Assembly: GCF_040947875.1 (NCBI RefSeq)
Contig: NZ_JBFRXN010000003.1
Coordinates: 496,001 to 560,000, forward strand
Direction: 5' to 3'
Source of the DNA: Pseudomonas sp. MYb118
GTDB taxonomy: Bacteria > Pseudomonadota > Gammaproteobacteria > Pseudomonadales > Pseudomonadaceae
DNA length: 64,000 nucleotides
Shown here piece by piece: positions 16,755 to 27,220 of the stretch. The notes beneath the pieces were generated by a model. It saw only the letters and a program-made list of their open reading frames with translations, made no database searches and was not told where the DNA came from. The stretch's first letter is position 1. Every line of letters starts with the position of its first letter. A program made the translations under genes and the position numbers.

Positions 16755-17371
16755 TGGGTGCCGTCGTCGCGCTGGACACGTTGTTCAATGGCGGCCAGGT
16801 CTGGAAGGGCCGGCCTGCGCCACCGACCGCCAGCCCGCAACCCACCGGGCATGCCGCGCTGGATGCGGCGCTGCCCAGTGGTGGCTGGCCGGAAGCGGCG
16901 CTGAGCGAAATCCTCCTGGCCGGGCAGGGCATTGGCGAGTTGCAACTGGTGTGGCCGACCCTGGCCCGGCTGGCGGCTGCTGGCGAACGTATCGTGCTGG
17001 TGGCGCCGCCGTTCGTGCCGTATCCGCAGGCCTGGGAAAACGCCGGCATCGACCTGCGCCAGTTGTCGATCATCAAGGCCTGCGAACGCGATGCCCTGTG
17101 GGCGGCAGAGCAATGCCTGCGTTCGGGCAGTTGCGGCGCGGTGCTGTGCTGGCCGCACAAGGCCGACGACCGCGCGTTGCGGCGCTTGCAGGTGGCGGCC
17201 GAAACCGGCTCGACCCTGGCGTTTGCCTACCGCTCGATCAAGGAGGCGATCAACCCGTCCCCGGCGGCCCTGCGCATCGCCATTGACGCCCGGCCTGCGC
17301 AATTGCGTGTGCTCAAGTGCCGGGGCGGGCTGGCCCGCTCGGCGCCGATTGCCTTTGCCGTGGGGCATTGA
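16754..17371 (+). CDS. imuA: ImuA, translesion mutagenesis accessory protein
   Basis: This 205-residue protein of the ImuA/SulA-like RecA-fold family follows lexA2 with a one-base overlap (TGATG). Family patterns include HAALDAALPSGGWPEAAL near residue 33 and LVWPTLARLAAAGERIVLVAPPFVPY. The classical Walker A found in RecA is not preserved. ImuA works with ImuB and DnaE2 in damage-induced mutagenesis and is proposed to link them to RecA. Position and size both agree with the cassette known from Pseudomonas and Caulobacter. Only eight bases separate its stop from imuB. Confidence 0.92.
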   Translation: MGAVVALDTLFNGGQVWKGRPAPPTASPQPTGHAALDAALPSGGWPEAALSEILLAGQGIGELQLVWPTLARLAAAGERIVLVAPPFVPYPQAWENAGIDLRQLSIIKACERDALWAAEQCLRSGSCGAVLCWPHKADDRALRRLQVAAETGSTLAFAYRSIKEAINPSPAALRIAIDARPAQLRVLKCRGGLARSAPIAFAVGH

Positions 17372-17378
17372 GGTTGCC

Positions 17379-18794
17379 ATGCGTTGGGTGTGCATTGTTT
17401 TCCCGCAATTGGCGCTGGACGCGGTACTGCGTCAGCGCGCCAACCCCGATGAACCGCTGGCGCTGCTGACCGGTCCGGCGCAGCGCCGGGTGTTGCAGGC
17501 GGTCAACGCCCCGGCGCGTGAGCTGGGTTTGCGCCCCGGCCAGTCGATGACCGCCGCCCAGGCGCTGAGCAAGGGTTTCGCCACCGCTGAATACGACGCC
17601 GCCGAAATCGAGCACTGGCAACAGTTCCTGGCGGCCTGGGCCTATCGCTTCAGTGCCCAGGTCAGCGTGCATTACCCGCGCGCGGTGGTCTTCGAGATCG
17701 AATCCAGCCTGGGCCTGTTCGGCGACTGGGCGCAACTGGAATCACGTCTGCGCCGCGAGCTCGACGAGCTGGGCTTTCGTCATCGCATCGTCGCGGCGCC
17801 CAATCCGGTGGCGGCGCGGATCCTGGCCAACGCCTATGACGGCCTGGTGGTGCCTGACGAACAAGCCTTGCAACGTCATCTGTGGCCATTGCCCGTCGAC
17901 CGTATCGGGCTTGAGGCCAAGGTCGCCACGGCGTTGTCGCGCATGGGCCTGCGCACCCTGGGCCAGGTCCAGGCGTTGCCCCGGCAGAGCCTGGCCCGGC
18001 GCTTCGAGGCCCAGGTGCTCAAGCACCTGGACGCGCTGTTGGGCCTGCGGCGCCTGGCGCTGGCGTTCTACCTGCCGCCGGATCGTTTCGATGTGCGCAT
18101 CGAACTCAATTTCGACGTGCAATCCCACCAGGCGCTGCTGTTTCCACTGCGCCGTCTGACCGGCGACCTGTCGGCGTACCTCTGCGGGCGCGACAGTGGC
18201 GTGCAGCGGTTCGACCTGCACCTGGAGCACAACGGCTTGCCGGACAGCGTGATCAAGGTCGGTTTGCTCAGCGCCGAGCGCGACCCGGCGATGCTCTTCG
18301 AGCTGGCCCGCGGGCGGCTGGAGCAGGCGCAGGTCGAAGCCCCGGTGCGCGGTTTTCGCCTGCGCGCCGAAGACCTGCCGGCCTTCGTGCCGCAGTATCA
18401 GGAACTGTTCGACGAGCGCCCGCAGCAGTCCTTGCCCTGGGAGCAACTGCGCGAACGCCTGCGCGCCCGGCTGGGCGATGACGCGGTGCATGGTTTGCGC
18501 TTCCAGGCCGACCACCGCCCCGAATGTGCCTGGCAGGCCGGTGACGACAGCCGCCGCTGCCCGAGCCTGCCGGGGGTGCAGCGCCCGGGCTGGCTGCTGA
18601 CCGAGCCGCAGGAGGTCCATGCCGCCTCGACGCGTATCCTCATGGGCCCGGAACGCATCGAGACCGGCTGGTGGGACGGCGACGACGTGCGCCGCGATTA
18701 CTACCTGATCGAAACCCGCAGCGGCCAGCAAGGCTGGGCTTTTCGGGCGGTGGGTGAAGAAGGCCCGTTGTGGTTGCAGGGCTGGTTCGCATGA
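17379..18794 (+). CDS. imuB: ImuB, catalytically inactive Y-family polymerase homologue
   Basis: This 471-residue Y-family-like protein starts at the ATG at 17379 ([17 protein letters not shown]). Where DinB-type polymerases carry the first catalytic acid (HVDMD), it reads FPQL, so it cannot act as a polymerase. A clamp-binding motif QQSLPW lies at residues 349-354. ImuB is the adaptor that brings DnaE2 to the sliding clamp at lesions. It is seven bases downstream of imuA, and its stop overlaps the dnaE2 start (ATGA). The last third (residues 370-471) is the ImuA/DnaE2-interacting extension known in the family. Confidence 0.94.
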   Translation: MRWVCIVFPQLALDAVLRQRANPDEPLALLTGPAQRRVLQAVNAPARELGLRPGQSMTAAQALSKGFATAEYDAAEIEHWQQFLAAWAYRFSAQVSVHYPRAVVFEIESSLGLFGDWAQLESRLRRELDELGFRHRIVAAPNPVAARILANAYDGLVVPDEQALQRHLWPLPVDRIGLEAKVATALSRMGLRTLGQVQALPRQSLARRFEAQVLKHLDALLGLRRLALAFYLPPDRFDVRIELNFDVQSHQALLFPLRRLTGDLSAYLCGRDSGVQRFDLHLEHNGLPDSVIKVGLLSAERDPAMLFELARGRLEQAQVEAPVRGFRLRAEDLPAFVPQYQELFDERPQQSLPWEQLRERLRARLGDDAVHGLRFQADHRPECAWQAGDDSRRCPSLPGVQRPGWLLTEPQEVHAASTRILMGPERIETGWWDGDDVRRDYYLIETRSGQQGWAFRAVGEEGPLWLQGWFA

Positions 18795-21700
18795 GCCTCG
18801 ACTACGCCGAGCTGCACTGCCTGTCGAACTTCAGTTTCCAGCGCGGTGCCTCCAGCGCCCTGGAGCTGTTCCAGCGGGCGAAAAAGCACGGTTACCAGGC
18901 CCTGGCGATCACCGACGAATGCACCCTGGCGGGCATTGTCCGCGCCTGGCAAGCGGCCAAGTCCGTGGAGCTGCCGCTGATCATCGGCAGCGAAGTGCGC
19001 ATCGAAAACGGCCCGAAACTGGTGTTGCTGGTGGAGAACCTCGAGGGCTATCAGCACCTGTGTCGGCTGATCACCCAGGCGCGCCGACGCACGCAGAAGG
19101 GCCAGTACCAGGTGTTGCCCAGTGACTTCGACCAGCCCATGCCGGGGTTGCAGGTGCTGTGGGTGCCCGATGCGCCGGATGACCACGAACAGGGCCGCTG
19201 GCTCAAGCAGGTGTTCGCCGACCGGCTGTGGCTGGCGGTGCAGTTGCATCGTGGCCAGGACGATCAGCGGCGCCTGCAGCAACTATTGGCGTTGGCAAGG
19301 ACGCTGGACATTCCGGCCGTGGCCAGCGGTGATGTGCACATGCACTGCCGTGGCCGCCGTGCCTTGCAGGACACCATGACCGCGATCCGCCATCACCTGC
19401 CCGTGGCCGCTGCCGGCTTGCGCCTGCACCCCAATGGCGAACGGCACCTGCGCAGCCTCGAACTGCTGGGCGAGCTGTACACACCGGCACTGTTGCAGGC
19501 CTCGGTGGACCTGGCCCGGCGTTGCACCTTCGACCTTGGCCAGTTGCGTTATCAATACCCCAAAGAACTGGTGCCCGAGGGCTACTGCGCCAGTGGCTGG
19601 CTGCGCCACCTGACGAAAGAGGGCATCGCCTGGCGCTGGAAAAAAGGCGCGCCGAGAAAGGTGCTGCGCCAGATCAGCAAGGAACTCGAGCTGATTGCCG
19701 AGCTGGGTTATGAAAGCTATTTCCTCACCGTGCACGACGTCGTGAGCTTCGCCCGCCAGCAGCACATCCTCTGCCAGGGTCGTGGCTCGGCGGCCAACTC
19801 GGCGGTTTGCTACGCCCTGGGCATCACCGAGATCGACCCGGACCGCACCACGCTGCTGTTCGAGCGCTTCATGTCCAAAGAGCGCAACGAGCCGCCGGAC
19901 ATCGACGTGGATTTCGAGCACGAGCGCCGCGAGGAAGTGCTGCAATACGTGTTCCGTCGTTATGGCCGCGGGCGCGCCGCGTTGACCGCCGTGGTCAGCA
20001 GTTATCACGCTGCAGGCGCCGTGCGCGACGTGGCCAAGGCCTTGGGCTTGCCGCCGGACCAGATCAATGCCCTGGCTGATTGTTGCGGTCACTGGAGCGA
20101 TAACACACCGCCGCTGGAGCGCCTGGTCGAAGCCGGTTTCGACCCGCAAAGCCCGGTGCTGCGCCGGGTCTTGAGCCTGACCGATCAATTGATCGGCTTC
20201 CCCCGGCACCTGTCGCAGCATCCCGGTGGTTTCGTGATTTCCGAACAGCCGCTGGACACCCTGGTGCCGGTGGAAAACGCCGCCATGGCCGATCGCACCA
20301 TCATTCAGTGGGACAAGGACGACCTCGACGCGGTCGGCCTGCTCAAGGTCGATATCCTCGCCCTAGGCATGCTCAGTGCGATCCGCCGCTGTTTCGACCT
20401 GTTGCGCCGCCATCGCAATCAGGACCTGACCCTGGCGACGATCCCCTCTGAAGACGCGGCCACCTACGAGATGATCAGTCGCGCCGACACCATCGGCGTG
20501 TTCCAGATCGAGTCGCGGGCGCAGATGTCGATGCTGCCGCGCCTCAAGCCCCGGACCTTCTACGACCTGGTGATCGAAGTGGCCATCGTCCGCCCGGGGC
20601 CGATCCAGGGCGGCATGGTGCATCCGTACCTGCGCCGGCGTAATAAAGAGGAACCCGAAACCTATCCGTCGCCGCAGCTTGAGGTGGTACTTAAGCGCAC
20701 CCTTGGCGTGCCGCTGTTCCAGGAACAGGTGATGCAGATCGCCATTGTCGCCGCCGACTACAGCCCCGGAGAGGCCGATCAACTGCGTCGCTCCATGGCT
20801 GCGTGGAAACGCCACGGCGGGCTGGAACCGCACAAGGAACGACTGGCCGCCGGAATGAAGAAAAATGGCTACACCGCCGAGTTCGCCGCGCAGATCTTCG
20901 AGCAGATCAAGGGGTTCGGCAGTTACGGCTTCCCCGAGTCCCACGCCGCCAGTTTCGCCTTGCTGACCTACGCCAGTTGCTGGTTGAAATGCCACGAGCC
21001 GGCGGCCTTCGCCTGTGCGCTGATCAACAGCTGGCCGATGGGTTTCTATAGCCCCGACCAGATCCTGCAGGACGTGCGTCGGCATCATTTGCAGGTGCGC
21101 CCGGTGGACGTGCGCGCCAGCGACTGGGATTGCAGCCTGGAACCGCTTAACGTCGGGCAGCCGGCGATTCGCATGGGCCTGCGTATGATCAAGGGGTTTC
21201 GCGAGGAGGATGCCCGGCGCATCGAGGCCGCGCGGACCAGGGGCGCGTTCATCGACGTCGCCGACCTCGGCGAGCGCGCGCAGCTCGACAGTCGGGCGCA
21301 GGAGCAACTGGCCGACGCCGGTGCCTTGCGCGGGCTGGCCGGTGATCGGCATCGGGCGCGCTGGGAAGTGGCCGGGGTGCAGAAGCAACTGGGGTTGTTC
21401 GAAGGGTTGCCGAGCCAGGAAGAGATCGTTGTGTCACTGCCCAAGCCGACAGTGGGCGAAAACCTGCTGGCCGACTACACCAGCCTTGGCACCACCCTGG
21501 GCCCGCACCCGCTGGCCCTGTTGCGCGGCGAATTGAGGGCCCGGCGCTGTCGCAGCTCCAAAGAGTTGCAGGCGGTCGAGCATGGTCGCCCGGTCAGCAT
21601 CGCCGGACTGGTCACCGGGCGCCAGCGGCCGGGCACCGCCAGTGGCGTGACCTTCGTTACCCTGGAAGACGAGTTCGGCAACGTCAACGTGGTGGTCTGG

Positions 21701-21868
21701 CGCGATCTGGCCGAGCGCCAGCGCAAGGTGCTGGTGGGCTCGCAATTGCTCAAGGTCGATGGCCGCTGGGAAAAGGAAGGCGAGGTGCGCCACCTGATCG
21801 CCGGGCGTTTGAGCGATTTGAGTGAACTGCTCGACGGTATCAACGTGCGTAGCCGGGATTTCCACTAA
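18791..21868 (+). CDS. dnaE2: Error-prone DNA polymerase DnaE2 (ImuC)
   Basis: This 1025-residue C-family polymerase starts at the ATG at 18791 ([10 protein letters not shown]). It has an N-terminal PHP domain (about 4-280), polymerase catalytic acids in DIDVDF (D370, D372) and [12 protein letters not shown] (D521), then the helix-hairpin-helix region and a C-terminal OB fold (about 930-1000, [15 protein letters not shown]). Length and lack of the C-terminal tau-binding tail separate it from DnaE1. It performs lesion bypass with ImuA and ImuB. The four-base overlap with imuB couples their translation. A REP remnant follows the stop. Confidence 0.96.
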   Translation: MSLDYAELHCLSNFSFQRGASSALELFQRAKKHGYQALAITDECTLAGIVRAWQAAKSVELPLIIGSEVRIENGPKLVLLVENLEGYQHLCRLITQARRRTQKGQYQVLPSDFDQPMPGLQVLWVPDAPDDHEQGRWLKQVFADRLWLAVQLHRGQDDQRRLQQLLALARTLDIPAVASGDVHMHCRGRRALQDTMTAIRHHLPVAAAGLRLHPNGERHLRSLELLGELYTPALLQASVDLARRCTFDLGQLRYQYPKELVPEGYCASGWLRHLTKEGIAWRWKKGAPRKVLRQISKELELIAELGYESYFLTVHDVVSFARQQHILCQGRGSAANSAVCYALGITEIDPDRTTLLFERFMSKERNEPPDIDVDFEHERREEVLQYVFRRYGRGRAALTAVVSSYHAAGAVRDVAKALGLPPDQINALADCCGHWSDNTPPLERLVEAGFDPQSPVLRRVLSLTDQLIGFPRHLSQHPGGFVISEQPLDTLVPVENAAMADRTIIQWDKDDLDAVGLLKVDILALGMLSAIRRCFDLLRRHRNQDLTLATIPSEDAATYEMISRADTIGVFQIESRAQMSMLPRLKPRTFYDLVIEVAIVRPGPIQGGMVHPYLRRRNKEEPETYPSPQLEVVLKRTLGVPLFQEQVMQIAIVAADYSPGEADQLRRSMAAWKRHGGLEPHKERLAAGMKKNGYTAEFAAQIFEQIKGFGSYGFPESHAASFALLTYASCWLKCHEPAAFACALINSWPMGFYSPDQILQDVRRHHLQVRPVDVRASDWDCSLEPLNVGQPAIRMGLRMIKGFREEDARRIEAARTRGAFIDVADLGERAQLDSRAQEQLADAGALRGLAGDRHRARWEVAGVQKQLGLFEGLPSQEEIVVSLPKPTVGENLLADYTSLGTTLGPHPLALLRGELRARRCRSSKELQAVEHGRPVSIAGLVTGRQRPGTASGVTFVTLEDEFGNVNVVVWRDLAERQRKVLVGSQLLKVDGRWEKEGEVRHLIAGRLSDLSELLDGINVRSRDFH

Positions 21869-21903
21869 CCCAATTACAGCAATCCCTATGTGGAAACGCA
21901 CCT

Positions 21904-22000
21904 TGTGGGAGCGAGCCTGCTCGCGATGACAGCCAGAACAACACGGACATTCAGAAACCCAGCGTCATCGTTGGCGACCATCGCGAGCAGGAGCCCGGCG
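21904..22000. repeat. REP pair, second unit degenerate
   Basis: An intact TGTGGGAGCGAGCCTGCTCGCGATG unit is followed 55 bases later by a decayed inverted copy (CATCGCGAGCAGGAGCCC). Confidence 0.8.
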
Positions 22001-22105
22001 GATCTGTAGGAGTGTCCGACAGATTCAGCTATATCTCAATGAAACCATTACCCTGCATGATGCTCGAAACAAACGGGCGTCAATCACAGGACTCAGAGCC
22101 AGTCG

Positions 22106-24217
22106 ATGCATTTTCTAGACGATAGCCACGGGTGTGCCGGATGGCGCGGTGAGATGGCCGGTCGGATCCGCACGTTCGACTGGAGCCACACCGAATTGGG
22201 CAGCCTCGACACCTGGCCCGCCAGCCTGTGCAGTGCGGTACAGATGCTGCTGGCCTCGCCGGTGCCGATCGTGATGCTGTGGGGGCGGATGGGCTACATG
22301 ATCTACAACGACGCCTACTCGGTCTTCGCCGGTGGGCGCCACCCCTATCTGTTGGGCGCGCCGGTGGAGCTGGGCTGGCCGGAAATCGCCGAATTCAACC
22401 GCAACGTGGTCGATACCTGCCTGGCCGGTGGCACCTTGACCTTCCACAGCAAGGAACTGGTGCTGCTGCGTGATGGCGTGCCCGAAGATGTCTGGATGGA
22501 CCTGTATTACAGCCCGGTGGCCGATGATACGGGCAAACCGGCCGGGGTCATGGCCATTGTGGTGGAGACCACTGACCACGTGATCTCCGAGCGCCGGCGC
22601 CAGGAAGCCGAGGCTGCTTATCGTGCCGACAACGAACGGGTGCGCCTGGCGCTGAATGCCGGGGCCTTGCTCGGTTCGTTCGTCTGGGACATCAAGGCCG
22701 ACCGGCTCTCGGGGGATGAGCGTTTCGCCCGGACCTTTTCCTTCCCGCCCGACCAGCGTCTCGACGACCTGCCCATCGCGTACGCCGAATCGAAGATCCA
22801 CCCCGACGACTTCGCCTGGGTCAACGAGCAGGCCAACCGCTCCGTAGCCACCGGCGAGCCCTTCAACGCCGAATATCGGGTCCTGCGCCCCGACGGCGGT
22901 TATCTGTGGGTGCAGGCCAGTGGGTGCTGCGAGTTCGACGAGCAGGGCCAGCCGTTCCGCTTTCCGGGGGTGGTGATCGACATCCACGAGCGCAAGATCG
23001 CCGAAGAGTCGCTGCTCAAGTTCACCCGCAATCTCGAACAGCGCGTGGCCGATGAAGTCGGCGCGCGGCTGGCGGCCGAAGAGCAACTGCGCCAGTCGCA
23101 GAAACTCGAAGCCATCGGCGGTCTCACGGGCGGCGTGGCCCATGACTTCAATAACTTGCTGCAGGTGATCGCCGGCAACCTGCACCTGCTGGCGCGGCAC
23201 GAGCCGGAAAATGCCAATGTGCAACGCCGGGTCTCGGCATTGATTGCGGCGGTGGAGCGCGGCGCCAAGCTGTCGGCGCAACTGCTCGCATTCGCTCGCC
23301 GCCAGCCGTTGTCGCCCGCGGTCTGCGACCCCCTGCAGATTTTCGAAGGCCTGGGCGAGTTGCTCCAACGAGCGCTGGGCGAGACCATCCAGATTGATGT
23401 GCGGCTGCCGCAGGCGTCCTGGTACATCCACGTCGATCGCAACCAGTTGGAAAATGCCATCCTCAACCTGGCGATCAATGCCCGCGACGCTATGCAGGGT
23501 GAGGGTGTCATCGAACTCAATGCGCAGAACGTCACGCTCGACCGCCAGTTCTGCGCCGGCAAGGGGATCGTCGAAGGCGATTACGTGCGGGTGGCACTGA
23601 GCGATACCGGTGTCGGCATGTCCGAGCAGGTGCTGGCCCAGGCATTCGAGCCGTTCTTCACCACCAAGGCCGATGGCAAGGGCACCGGCCTGGGCCTGAG
23701 CATGGTGTTCGGCTTCGTCAAACAGAGCGGTGGGCACATCGAGATGTCCAGTGTCGAAGGCGAGGGCACACGGGTGCAGTTGTATTTCCCGCGCAGCCGG
23801 CGGGCGTTGCTGGTCGAGCCCGCCGACCCTGGCCCGCACGAAAAGGGTGGTCACGAAACCATCCTGGTGGTCGAGGACAACGAAGCCGTACGGACCTCGG
23901 CCGTCGAGCTGCTGACGGAGGAGGGCTACCAGGTACTAACCGCCAGCAACGCCGATGTCGCCATGCAGATGTTGCTGGAGGGGGCGGCGGTGCAATTGAT
24001 TTTCACCGACGTGGTCATGCCCGGCCTGATCAAAAGCACCGACCTGGCCGCCTGGGCCAAAGTGCAGACGCCGCCGGTGGCGGTGCTGTTCACCTCCGGC
24101 CACACCCGTGACATGATCTCGCGCAACCACCAGCTCAGCCCCGACACGTTCCTGCTGGGCAAACCCTACCGCCCCGAAGCGCTGATGCGCATGGTGCGTA
24201 CGGTGCTCAATGGCTGA
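22106..24217 (+). CDS. Hybrid sensor histidine kinase/response regulator
   Basis: This 703-residue cytoplasmic kinase has no membrane segment. An N-terminal PAS-type region (about 10-165, with VPIVMLWGRMGYMIYND) is followed by a second PAS/PAC (about 180-300, EYRVLRPDGGYLWVQASG). HisKA has the H-box phospho-acceptor His346 (GGVAHDFNNLL). HATPase_c has N, G1 and G2 boxes (NLAINARDAM, DTGVGM, GTGLGLSMV). A C-terminal receiver carries Asp635 (LIFTDVVMPG) and the conserved Lys in LLGKPYRPE. The H-box type is that of cytoplasmic PAS/hybrid kinases of the HWE-independent HisKA_4-like group common in Pseudomonas. The stimulus and output are unknown, and no partner regulator is adjacent. Confidence 0.92.
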   Translation: MHFLDDSHGCAGWRGEMAGRIRTFDWSHTELGSLDTWPASLCSAVQMLLASPVPIVMLWGRMGYMIYNDAYSVFAGGRHPYLLGAPVELGWPEIAEFNRNVVDTCLAGGTLTFHSKELVLLRDGVPEDVWMDLYYSPVADDTGKPAGVMAIVVETTDHVISERRRQEAEAAYRADNERVRLALNAGALLGSFVWDIKADRLSGDERFARTFSFPPDQRLDDLPIAYAESKIHPDDFAWVNEQANRSVATGEPFNAEYRVLRPDGGYLWVQASGCCEFDEQGQPFRFPGVVIDIHERKIAEESLLKFTRNLEQRVADEVGARLAAEEQLRQSQKLEAIGGLTGGVAHDFNNLLQVIAGNLHLLARHEPENANVQRRVSALIAAVERGAKLSAQLLAFARRQPLSPAVCDPLQIFEGLGELLQRALGETIQIDVRLPQASWYIHVDRNQLENAILNLAINARDAMQGEGVIELNAQNVTLDRQFCAGKGIVEGDYVRVALSDTGVGMSEQVLAQAFEPFFTTKADGKGTGLGLSMVFGFVKQSGGHIEMSSVEGEGTRVQLYFPRSRRALLVEPADPGPHEKGGHETILVVEDNEAVRTSAVELLTEEGYQVLTASNADVAMQMLLEGAAVQLIFTDVVMPGLIKSTDLAAWAKVQTPPVAVLFTSGHTRDMISRNHQLSPDTFLLGKPYRPEALMRMVRTVLNG

Positions 24218-24249
24218 AACCCATTCCTGAGGGGGTGAGCAGGCTTCAC

Positions 24250-24339
24250 TGTGGGAGCGAGCCTGCTCGCGATGGCGGCATTACATCCAATGAAGATGTT
24301 GAATGTTATAGCCCTATCGCGAGCAGGCTCGCTCCCACA
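24250..24339. repeat. REP pair
   Basis: Two inverted TGTGGGAGCGAGCCTGCTCGCGAT units lie between the hybrid kinase and the UvrA paralogue. The frame of the next gene stays open through them, but they are not likely translated. Confidence 0.9.
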
Positions 24340-24375
24340 GGTGAAAACCCCATAATTCCAATGACAAGGCCACCC

Positions 24376-27012
24376 ATGACCGCCAAGCGCCCCACCAACC
24401 CACCTTCCAACATGGTCAGAGTGCGCGGGGCCCGTGAGCACAATCTCAAGAACGTCGACGTCGACATCCCCCGCGACGCATTGGTGGTGTTCACCGGGGT
24501 GTCCGGTTCGGGCAAGTCGTCCCTGGCGTTTTCCACCCTGTACGCCGAAGCGCAGCGCCGTTACTTCGAATCCGTGGCGCCTTATGCGCGGCGCCTGATC
24601 GACCAGGTCGGGGTGCCCGACGTCGATTCCATCGAAGGCCTTCCGCCGGCAGTGGCCTTGCAACAGCAGCGCGGTACGCCGAGTACACGCTCTTCGGTGG
24701 GCAGCGTGACCACTCTGTCGAGCCTGATCCGCATGCTCTACTCGCGCGCCGGCAGCTATCCGCCGGGCCAGCCGATGCTGTACGCCGAGGACTTCTCACC
24801 CAATACGCCTCAGGGCGCGTGCCCGGAGTGCCATGGCCTGGGACGAGTGTATGAAGTCACCGAAGCACTGATGGTCCCTGACCCCAGCCTGACCATTCGC
24901 CAGCGCGCCGTGGCGTCTTGGCCTCTGGCGTGGCAGGGCCAGAACCTGCGCGACATCCTCGTGACCATGGGCATCGACGTCGACATTCCCTGGCGCAAGC
25001 TGCCGAAAAAGCAGCGTGACTGGATTCTCTTCACCGAGGAAACCCCGACCGTGCCGGTGTATGCCGGGCTTACCCCGGAAGAAACTCGCGTCGCCCTCAA
25101 GCGCAAGATGGAGCCGAGCTACCAGGGCACGTTCTCCGGCGCCCGGCGCTACATCCTGCACACCTTCACCCATTCGCAAAGTGCGCTGATGAAGAAGCGC
25201 GTCTCGCAATTCATGATCGGCAGCCCGTGCCCGTTGTGTGCCGGCAAACGGCTTAAGCGCGAGGCGTTGTCGGTGACCTTCGCCGGCTATGACATCGGTG
25301 AACTGTCGCAAATGTCGCTGTTGCAGGTGGCCGAGGTCTTGCGCCCGGTGGCTGCGCACAGCTACATTGATGAAGGCGATGAAGCGGGCGAGGTGTTGAC
25401 CCACCAGCAGACCCGCGACGCCCGCGAGCAACGGGTGGCCCACGGTGCCAGCGGTCACGCCAACGCCCCGGACGTGCGCCACACGCCCAACCTGTCGGTG
25501 GAAAAGCGCCTGGCCGCGCAACGCATTGCCCAGGACCTGCTGGAGCGGGTCAGCATCCTCACCGACCTGGGGCTCGGCTACCTGGCGCTGGAGCGCAGCA
25601 CGCCGACCCTGTCTTCCGGCGAATTGCAGCGCCTGCGCCTGGCCACGCAACTGGGCTCGCAGTTGTTCGGGGTGATCTACGTGCTGGACGAACCTTCGGC
25701 CGGCCTGCACCCGGCGGACGGTGAAGCGCTGTTCGAGGCCTTGCAGGGCTTGAAGGCGGCGGGCAACACCCTGTTCGTGGTCGAGCATGACCTGGAAACC
25801 ATGCGCCGGGCCGACTGGCTGATCGACGTCGGCCCGGCGGCGGGCGAACATGGCGGGCAGGTCTTGTACAGCGGGCCGCCCCAAGGCTTGGCTGGCGTGG
25901 AGAACTCGCAGACTCGAGATTACCTGTTTGCCGAGCAGGTCACGACCTCAAGGAGCGGGCGCAAACCGAAGGACTGGTTGCGCCTTGACGGCATCACCCG
26001 CAACAATCTCATTAACCTCAGCGCCGAATTTCCGTTGGGCTGCTTCACTGCCGTGACCGGTGTTTCCGGTTCCGGCAAATCCAGCCTGGTCAGCCAGGCG
26101 CTGCTGGAATTGGTGGGCGCACACTTCGGGCGCGGGGCTGGCGACGGCGAAGCCGCTGAGTTGAGCCTGGAAGACGACGCGCCGCAGGTCAGTGGCGGCA
26201 AGGTCAGCGCCGGCCTGGAATCCATCAAGCGCCTGGTGCAGGTGGACCAGAAGCCCATCGGCCGTACGCCGCGCTCGAACCTGGCGACCTACACCGGTCT
26301 GTTCGATAACGTGCGCAAGCTCTATGCCGCCACCGACGAGGCCCAGGCCGCAGGGTTCGACGCCGGGCAGTTCTCCTTCAACGTCGCCAAGGGCCGTTGC
26401 GCAACCTGCGAAGGCGAGGGGTTCGTCAGCGTTGAATTGCTGTTCATGCCCAGCGTCTACGCACCATGCCCGACCTGCCACGGCGCGCGCTACAACCCCG
26501 AGACGCTGGCGATCACCTGGCAGGGCCTGAACATCGCCCAGGTGTTGCAGTTGACGGTGGACCAGGCGGTGGAATTCTTCAGTGAACAGGCGGGCATTCG
26601 CCGTTCTCTGGAGGTGCTGCGCGACATCGGCCTGGGTTACCTCAGGCTGGGTCAGCCGGCCACAGAGCTGTCCGGTGGCGAAGCCCAGCGCATCAAACTG
26701 GCCACCGAGCTGCAACGCAACCAGCGCGGGGCGACCCTGTACGTACTCGACGAGCCGACCACCGGCCTGCATCCCCGGGATGTCGACCGCTTGCTGGAGC
26801 AGTTGAACAACCTGGTGGCGGCGGGGCACACGGTGATCGTGGTCGAGCATGAAATGCGCGTGGTGGCGCAGAGTGACTGGGTGATCGACATCGGGCCGGG
26901 GGCAGGGGATCAGGGCGGCAAGATCGTCGTGGCCGGTACGCCGCAGAAGGTTGCCAGTAGCAAGAAGAGCCGAACGGCGCCATTCTTGGCCAGGGTGTTG
27001 GGTAAGGGCTGA
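24376..27012 (+). CDS. UvrA paralogue (UvrA2-type excinuclease ATPase)
   Basis: This 878-residue tandem ABC ATPase of the UvrA family has two Walker A loops (GVSGSGKSS twice) and two signature/Walker B sets (LSSGELQRLRLATQLG with VLDEPSAGLHP; LSGGEAQRIKLATELQ with VLDEPTTGLHP). Zinc-binding cysteine clusters are also present (CPECHG, CPLCAG, CATCEG, CPTCHG). It is shorter than housekeeping UvrA (about 940). This fits class II UvrA proteins, which lack the UvrB-binding insertion and are linked to tolerance of DNA-damaging drugs. AAGG lies six bases before the ATG at 24376; an ATG at 24361 is an alternative. Which drugs or lesions it serves is unknown. Confidence 0.88.
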   Translation: MTAKRPTNPPSNMVRVRGAREHNLKNVDVDIPRDALVVFTGVSGSGKSSLAFSTLYAEAQRRYFESVAPYARRLIDQVGVPDVDSIEGLPPAVALQQQRGTPSTRSSVGSVTTLSSLIRMLYSRAGSYPPGQPMLYAEDFSPNTPQGACPECHGLGRVYEVTEALMVPDPSLTIRQRAVASWPLAWQGQNLRDILVTMGIDVDIPWRKLPKKQRDWILFTEETPTVPVYAGLTPEETRVALKRKMEPSYQGTFSGARRYILHTFTHSQSALMKKRVSQFMIGSPCPLCAGKRLKREALSVTFAGYDIGELSQMSLLQVAEVLRPVAAHSYIDEGDEAGEVLTHQQTRDAREQRVAHGASGHANAPDVRHTPNLSVEKRLAAQRIAQDLLERVSILTDLGLGYLALERSTPTLSSGELQRLRLATQLGSQLFGVIYVLDEPSAGLHPADGEALFEALQGLKAAGNTLFVVEHDLETMRRADWLIDVGPAAGEHGGQVLYSGPPQGLAGVENSQTRDYLFAEQVTTSRSGRKPKDWLRLDGITRNNLINLSAEFPLGCFTAVTGVSGSGKSSLVSQALLELVGAHFGRGAGDGEAAELSLEDDAPQVSGGKVSAGLESIKRLVQVDQKPIGRTPRSNLATYTGLFDNVRKLYAATDEAQAAGFDAGQFSFNVAKGRCATCEGEGFVSVELLFMPSVYAPCPTCHGARYNPETLAITWQGLNIAQVLQLTVDQAVEFFSEQAGIRRSLEVLRDIGLGYLRLGQPATELSGGEAQRIKLATELQRNQRGATLYVLDEPTTGLHPRDVDRLLEQLNNLVAAGHTVIVVEHEMRVVAQSDWVIDIGPGAGDQGGKIVVAGTPQKVASSKKSRTAPFLARVLGKG

Positions 27013-27017
27013 TACCG

Positions 27018-27210
27018 CATCGCGAGCAGGCTCGCTCCCACAGGGGATCTATGGTGTTCCCATACCCCCTGTAGGAGCGGGCTTGCCCGCGATGGGGCCG
27101 GCACAGCCAACATGTTCATCGACTGACCCACCGCAATCGCGAGCAAGCTCGCTCCTACAGAGGATGTTTGAACAACACCGGTCCCCTGTGGGAGCGAGCC
27201 CGCTCGCGAG
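27018..27210. repeat. REP cluster of four units
   Basis: Four REP copies at about 27018-27042, 27070-27095, 27134-27159 and 27187-27210, in alternating orientation, separate the convergent UvrA-type and hybrid kinase genes. They probably act together as a bidirectional termination or mRNA-stabilising block. Confidence 0.9.
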
Positions 27211-27220
27211 CTTTTGATCT

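Noticed and set aside
24235..24375. Longer N-terminus for the UvrA paralogue
   Set aside because: The added residues are translated REP sequence (GSEPARDGG, IASRLAPTG), seen also in other false extensions in the window.
27018..27210. Regularly spaced palindromes as a CRISPR array
   Set aside because: Units are in alternating orientation with unequal spacing and match REP; no cas genes are present.
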